This document shows, one piece after another, positions 60,396-64,000 of a stretch of DNA of 64,000 nucleotides. This stretch comes from Brevundimonas subvibrioides (lineage in GTDB: Bacteria > Pseudomonadota > Alphaproteobacteria > Caulobacterales > Caulobacteraceae). The stretch spans positions 2,356,001 through 2,420,000 of the forward strand of contig NZ_CP114542.1 of assembly GCF_027271155.1 (NCBI RefSeq), read 5' to 3'. Both the position numbers and the translations under genes were made by a program. The notes beneath the pieces were generated by a model, which made no database searches, was not told where the DNA came from, and saw only the letters and a program-made list of their open reading frames with translations. Position 1 is the stretch's first letter; the number at the start of each line of letters is the position of its first letter.

Positions 60396-61304
60396 GTGGC
60401 CCGCCTGTTCGACGCCTATGTCATTGCCGACTGGACCGCTGCCGAGGGCAAGAAGCTGGGCGAGAACTCGGTCTGGATCGGCGTGGCCAAGCGCGACGTG
60501 CGCTTCCGCCTCTATACCGAGACCCACAACGTCGCGACGCGGGCCGAGGGAGAGGCGCTGATCCGTTCGATCCTGGCCGACCACGCCCGGCGTGGCGACC
60601 GTGTCCTGCTGGGCTTCGACTTCTCGTTCGGCTACCCGGCCGGGACCGCCGCGCGCCTCGGTCTGAAGGACACGCCCGCATGGTCTGCCCTGTGGAAGTT
60701 CGTGGCCTCCAACATCGTCGACAAGGACGACAACACCAACAACCGCTACCAGATCGCCGCCAAGATGAACCGGCTGATGACGGACGCGGCCTGGCCCTTC
60801 TGGGGCGCGCCGGCCAAGCAGGCCCAGCGCTGGCTGACCACGACCAAGCCCCCCGCCGGCTCCGGCGCGGACATCCCCGAGTACCGGGCCACCGAACTGG
60901 CCATCAAGGGCGGCAAGCTGCAGCCGAAGTCGAACTGGCAGATGCACGGGGCGGGGGCCGTCGGCGGCCAGACCCTGGTCGGCATCCCCATGGTGCGGCG
61001 CCTGCTGGAGAGCCTCGGGGCCTCCGCCGCCGTCTGGCCCTTCGGCACCGGCTGGCGCGCGCTGGATACGGCCGACCTCGAACCGCTGTCGGTGCTCGTC
61101 GCCGAGGTCTGGCCCTCGATGTGGCCCACCACCGTCGCTGCCGGAGAGTTCAAGGATCAGGCCCAGGTCCGAACGACGGCCGAGGCCCTGGCCTTGCTGG
61201 ACGAGCGCGGCGACCTGTCCATGGCCTTCGGCCCGAAGAAGGGCACCAACGAGGCCCTGGTGGCGCAGGTGCAGGACGAGGAGGGCTGGATTCTGGGGGT
61301 CTAA
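60396..61304 (+). CDS. Conserved hypothetical protein
   Basis: 302 residues from GTG 60396, preceded by GAGGAG (60384-60389) at six bases, which decides this start over an upstream frame from 60222. FDAYVIADWTAAEGKKLGEN, RVLLGFDFSFGYPAGTAARL and the Trp-rich middle recur in alphaproteobacterial homologues that I recall as being variously labelled as cofactor biosynthesis proteins; I see no motif to support that. A nuclease-like Asp-x-Asp in GFDFSFG is only suggestive. Function unknown. Confidence 0.75.
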   Translation: MARLFDAYVIADWTAAEGKKLGENSVWIGVAKRDVRFRLYTETHNVATRAEGEALIRSILADHARRGDRVLLGFDFSFGYPAGTAARLGLKDTPAWSALWKFVASNIVDKDDNTNNRYQIAAKMNRLMTDAAWPFWGAPAKQAQRWLTTTKPPAGSGADIPEYRATELAIKGGKLQPKSNWQMHGAGAVGGQTLVGIPMVRRLLESLGASAAVWPFGTGWRALDTADLEPLSVLVAEVWPSMWPTTVAAGEFKDQAQVRTTAEALALLDERGDLSMAFGPKKGTNEALVAQVQDEEGWILGV

Positions 61305-61322
61305 TGACCTTAAGGTCCGGCC

Positions 61323-62126
61323 ATGCGTGCCGCCTGCGCCATCCTTTTCGCCGCCACCGCCCTGCTGGGTGGATGCGCCAGCACATCATCCTTCAGCGTG
61401 CGATCGGAGACCGAGGCGCGGACCGGAGCCTGCGAACAACGCACGGCGGAGGTCTTCGCCATCAGCGGCAAGATTGACGCCGAATTGGCCGAGTGCGTGC
61501 GCCAGACCTTCGCAGAAACGACGCGAGAGCTGGTTTTGGACACGGAGGGCGGCAGCGTCGAGGCGGCGCTCGACATCGCCGAAATTCTGGAGGGCCGGGG
61601 TCTGACCATGCGGGTCGAGTGGCAATGCAACTCCTCCTGCGCCAACTACTTTCTGCCTCTGGCCCGGCGGATCGAGTTCTCGCCCCGGGCCATGGTGCTG
61701 CTCCACGGCAGCATTGATCCCTGGACCCTTGACCGCTTCCGTTCGCGCAAGTCGGAATTCATGACCCTGCAGGCCCGGATTGGCCGAAGCACCGAAGAGG
61801 CCGAGGTCGCCTTTGCCGGCATACTGGCCAGAACAGAGACCACTGCGACACGTCAGGCGGAATTCGCGCGGCGGCATAACGTGGCACCCGGCTGGCTGCT
61901 GTACCGGACCCCCGGTTCGGACGATGTCGCGGGACTTGACCACGAACCCAGCCTGTCGCGCGCCATTCTGGTCGAGGAGCCCATGATGCGCTCCTGCCTG
62001 CCCGGGGTGGAAATCGCGCCCTACCAGGCGGCACTGGAGAGACGATGGCTCCGATCTTACAGGCGACTCGGGCTGCTATGGGACCGCATCGCCCCAAGCG
62101 GCCGGACGGTCTGTCGCCTCCCCTGA
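61323..62126 (+). CDS. ClpP/crotonase-fold lipoprotein, periplasmic (COG3904-like)
   Basis: 267 residues. The signal ends LLGGC with Cys18. VFAISGKIDAELAECVRQTF, then LVLDTEGGSVEAALDIAEIL and WQCNSSCANYFLPLARRIEF follow the ClpP-like pattern in which the Ser-Ser-Cys-Ala turn would place the nucleophile; PRAMVLLHGS comes next. Such periplasmic relatives are common in alphaproteobacteria and mostly unstudied. A His and Asp to complete a triad are not clear. It converges with recN. Confidence 0.72.
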   Translation: MRAACAILFAATALLGGCASTSSFSVRSETEARTGACEQRTAEVFAISGKIDAELAECVRQTFAETTRELVLDTEGGSVEAALDIAEILEGRGLTMRVEWQCNSSCANYFLPLARRIEFSPRAMVLLHGSIDPWTLDRFRSRKSEFMTLQARIGRSTEEAEVAFAGILARTETTATRQAEFARRHNVAPGWLLYRTPGSDDVAGLDHEPSLSRAILVEEPMMRSCLPGVEIAPYQAALERRWLRSYRRLGLLWDRIAPSGRTVCRLP

Positions 62127-62205
62127 GTCAATCTGTTTAAGGTCTTGAGGGTTCGCGCCTGCGGGATCGTCAACGAGGAAACGGCCACGCCGTCGAAGGC
62201 CGGGC

Positions 62206-63906
62206 CTACCCGATCAACGCCCTCGCCGCCGCCCTCGCCTCTTCCGTAATCACGGCCCCCGCCAGCATCCGCGCGATCTCCTCGCGGCGCGCATCGTCGT
62301 TCAGGGCGTCCACCGTCGTGGTGGTCGCGCCGTTCGCATCGGCCTTGCGCACTTTCCAGTGCGCGTGGCCGCGGGCCGCGACCTGGGGACTGTGGGTCAC
62401 GACCAGGACCTGGGCCCCGGTCGACAGGCGTTTCAGCCTCTGGCCCACAGCCTCGGCCACGGCCCCGCCGACGCCCTGATCGACCTCGTCGAAGATCATC
62501 ACCGGCTGGCGCTGGTCCTCGCGTCCCGCCAGAGCGGCCTTCATGGCCAGGGCGAAGCGCGCCAGCTCCCCGCCCGAGGCGATGGCGTCCAGCGGGCCGA
62601 ACGGCGTTCCGGCATTGGTCGCGATCTCGAACCGCGCCGTCTCCACGCCCAGCGGACCGCGCCGCCCCTCGGCCACAGGCTCCAGCGCCACCCGGAACCG
62701 CGCGCGGTCCAGCTTCAGCGGACCCAGTTCCTCCATCACCGCCCTGGCCAGCCGGTCGGCGGCGGCCTCGCGGCCCGAACTCAACAGCGACGCGGCCACA
62801 TCGTAATGCTCGCGAGCCACCGCCGCGTCGCGCGCCGCAGCGGTCATCGCCTCGGCCCCGTCCTCGATCAGGCGCAGTTGCTCGCGCAGCGACATGCGCA
62901 GGGCCGGCAGGGCGTGGACGGTGGTGTTCAGCTTTCTGGCCGCCGCGCGCAGGGCGAACAGCCGCTCCTCGGCCTTGTCCAGACGGCCCGGCTCGAAGTC
63001 GAAGGCATGGGCGGCGGCGTCGACCTCGGCAATGGCCTCGGCCGCCTCGACCATGGTCCGGTCGATGGCCTCGGCGGCACGGGTCAGGCGGACCAGCACG
63101 GGATGATCGGCCTCGACCCCGGCCTGGGTCGCGCGCTGGCGGGCGTGTTCGACGGCTCGCAGAGCGGCCGACAGCTTCTGGCTCAGCTTGTCGCCACCGA
63201 GGTTGGTCCGGGCGTCGGCCAGATCGGCCACGGCCTTTTCCGCCGCGCCCAGCACCGCCCGCTCGCCCGCCAGTTCGGTCTCCTCGTCCGCACGCGGGTC
63301 GAGGTCGTCGAGATCGGCCAGGTTCAGCGTGATCTCTTCGGCCCGCGCGGCCGCGTCGGCCGCGGCGGCGCGCAGCCCCTCCAGTCTCGCCTCCGCCGCC
63401 TTCAGACGATCGGACGCCGCCGCGACGCCCGACAGCTGTGGGGCCAGGCCACCGTAGGCATCGAGCAGGCCGCGATGCGTCTTCCAGTCCAGCAGACCGA
63501 CGGTTTCGTGCTGGCCATGCACCTCCACCAGCCGCGCGCCGATCTCGCGCTGGGCGGCCACGCCGGCCGGCTGATCGTTGACATAGGCCCGGCTGCGCCC
63601 GTCAGCAGACAGCACCCGACGCAGGATCAGGTCCTCGCCCGGCGTCACATCGAACCCCTTGTCCTGGATCAGGGCGATCAGCTCGGCATCGTCCGGCGCG
63701 GTGAAGATGGCGGTGGCCACGGCCTGTTTCGCGCCGGCCCGCACCAGCCCCGCTTCCCCTCGCCCGCCGAGCGCCAGGCCCAGCGCGTCGAGGATGATCG
63801 ACTTGCCCGCGCCCGTTTCGCCGGTCAGCACGGTCAGCCCGCCCTCGACCTCCAGATCGAGAACGTCGACCAGCACGACGTCGCGGATCGACAGACGGGT
63901 CAGCAT
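62206..63906 (-). CDS. recN: DNA repair protein RecN
   Basis: 566 residues. Walker A is GETGAGKS at residues 29-36; the ABC signature region is FGPLDAIASGGELARFALAM and Walker B MIFDEVDQGVGGAVAE, with a long coiled coil between. RecN is an SMC-like ATPase that holds broken DNA ends during recombinational repair. It follows a probable bamD gene on the same strand, an arrangement known from other Caulobacterales. Confidence 0.97.
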   Translation of the reverse strand: MLTRLSIRDVVLVDVLDLEVEGGLTVLTGETGAGKSIILDALGLALGGRGEAGLVRAGAKQAVATAIFTAPDDAELIALIQDKGFDVTPGEDLILRRVLSADGRSRAYVNDQPAGVAAQREIGARLVEVHGQHETVGLLDWKTHRGLLDAYGGLAPQLSGVAAASDRLKAAEARLEGLRAAAADAAARAEEITLNLADLDDLDPRADEETELAGERAVLGAAEKAVADLADARTNLGGDKLSQKLSAALRAVEHARQRATQAGVEADHPVLVRLTRAAEAIDRTMVEAAEAIAEVDAAAHAFDFEPGRLDKAEERLFALRAAARKLNTTVHALPALRMSLREQLRLIEDGAEAMTAAARDAAVAREHYDVAASLLSSGREAAADRLARAVMEELGPLKLDRARFRVALEPVAEGRRGPLGVETARFEIATNAGTPFGPLDAIASGGELARFALAMKAALAGREDQRQPVMIFDEVDQGVGGAVAEAVGQRLKRLSTGAQVLVVTHSPQVAARGHAHWKVRKADANGATTTTVDALNDDARREEIARMLAGAVITEEARAAARALIG

Positions 63907-63961
63907 GGGGCGAAACGATTCGGCATCGCGGACAGTCTAGCCCAGAACAGGAAGCGAACGG

Positions 63962-64000
63962 TCAGCCCGGAATAATCCGCTGCAACCAGTTTTCGCGCGG
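63962..64000 (-). CDS. bamD: C-terminal end of probable outer-membrane assembly protein BamD
   Basis: Only the last 12 codons are in the window: PRENWLQRIIPG and a TGA at 63962-63964. From memory this ending and its place before recN fit BamD of Caulobacterales. The call rests on very little sequence. Confidence 0.45.
   Translation of the reverse strand, partial: PRENWLQRIIPG

Overview
The window is about 64 kb of high-GC bacterial chromosome. Nothing marks it as a plasmid, and no rRNA, tRNA, CRISPR array or insertion sequence was found. Caulobacterales, most likely Brevundimonas, is the best guess. Four points support this: a complete S10-spc-alpha ribosomal cluster with short-form adk, about 275-residue Caulobacter-type flagellins with a sigma54 promoter and upstream dyads, a large FlaEY-like protein beside them, and a GyrA with Ala and Met at the two quinolone-determining positions, as I recall being reported for Brevundimonas. 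Species is not resolved.

Layout. 1-10.3 kb holds mixed housekeeping and accessory genes: an RluA-type pseudouridine synthase cut by the edge, RarA, two VOC proteins, a DegQ-like lipoprotein protease, a DUF805 protein, an ABC exporter pair, a GST, a secreted protein of unknown function, and a GNAT acetyltransferase carrying a palindromic repeat inside its reading frame. 10.3-26.4 kb is the ribosomal cluster on the minus strand, from S10 (26110) to L17 (10385). It is interrupted between adk and rpsM by a TonB-like gene and a PemK/MazF-type toxin-antitoxin pair. The S10 and alpha parts each have a recognisable promoter, and the cluster ends at a strong terminator. Two hairpins built from 7-bp tandem repeats sit in its gaps.

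26.4-41.2 kb: a secreted repeat protein of GIN type; a DGPF/YCII protein with an ECF42-type sigma factor and a matching promoter motif; an FKBP isomerase lipoprotein; an M61 peptidase; a class IV PLP enzyme; gyrA, followed by a 148-bp nested inverted repeat; a Cu/Zn superoxide dismutase with an altered zinc ligand; a DMT transporter; and a tight run ssb-DCC-SDR/DoxX-DUF2269. Two unassigned envelope proteins follow.

41.3-46.7 kb is a flagellin locus: a FlaEY-like 939-residue protein, two flagellins, a FlaG-like protein, a sigma54 promoter and three evenly built dyads of the kind expected for FlbD. Immediately next to it, 46.7-49.7 kb is a compact phage-derived operon: a DUF2793 protein with a glycine-rich C-terminal half, a 53-residue protein, a holin-like membrane protein, an M15 endolysin, and a pair of overlapping spanin-like genes. 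No capsid, terminase or integrase gene is present, so this looks like a stand-alone adhesion and lysis module, perhaps serving a gene transfer agent or a tailocin encoded elsewhere. This is the most interesting system in the window.

50.0-64 kb: an ECF sigma/anti-sigma pair, DUF4112, an EEP-family phosphatase/nuclease, a chain of overlapping genes (DUF1285, NUDIX, CCA-adding enzyme), an acetyltransferase, a crotonase and an MBL-fold hydrolase, a secreted protein, exonuclease III, several unassigned proteins, recN, and the last codons of a probable bamD.
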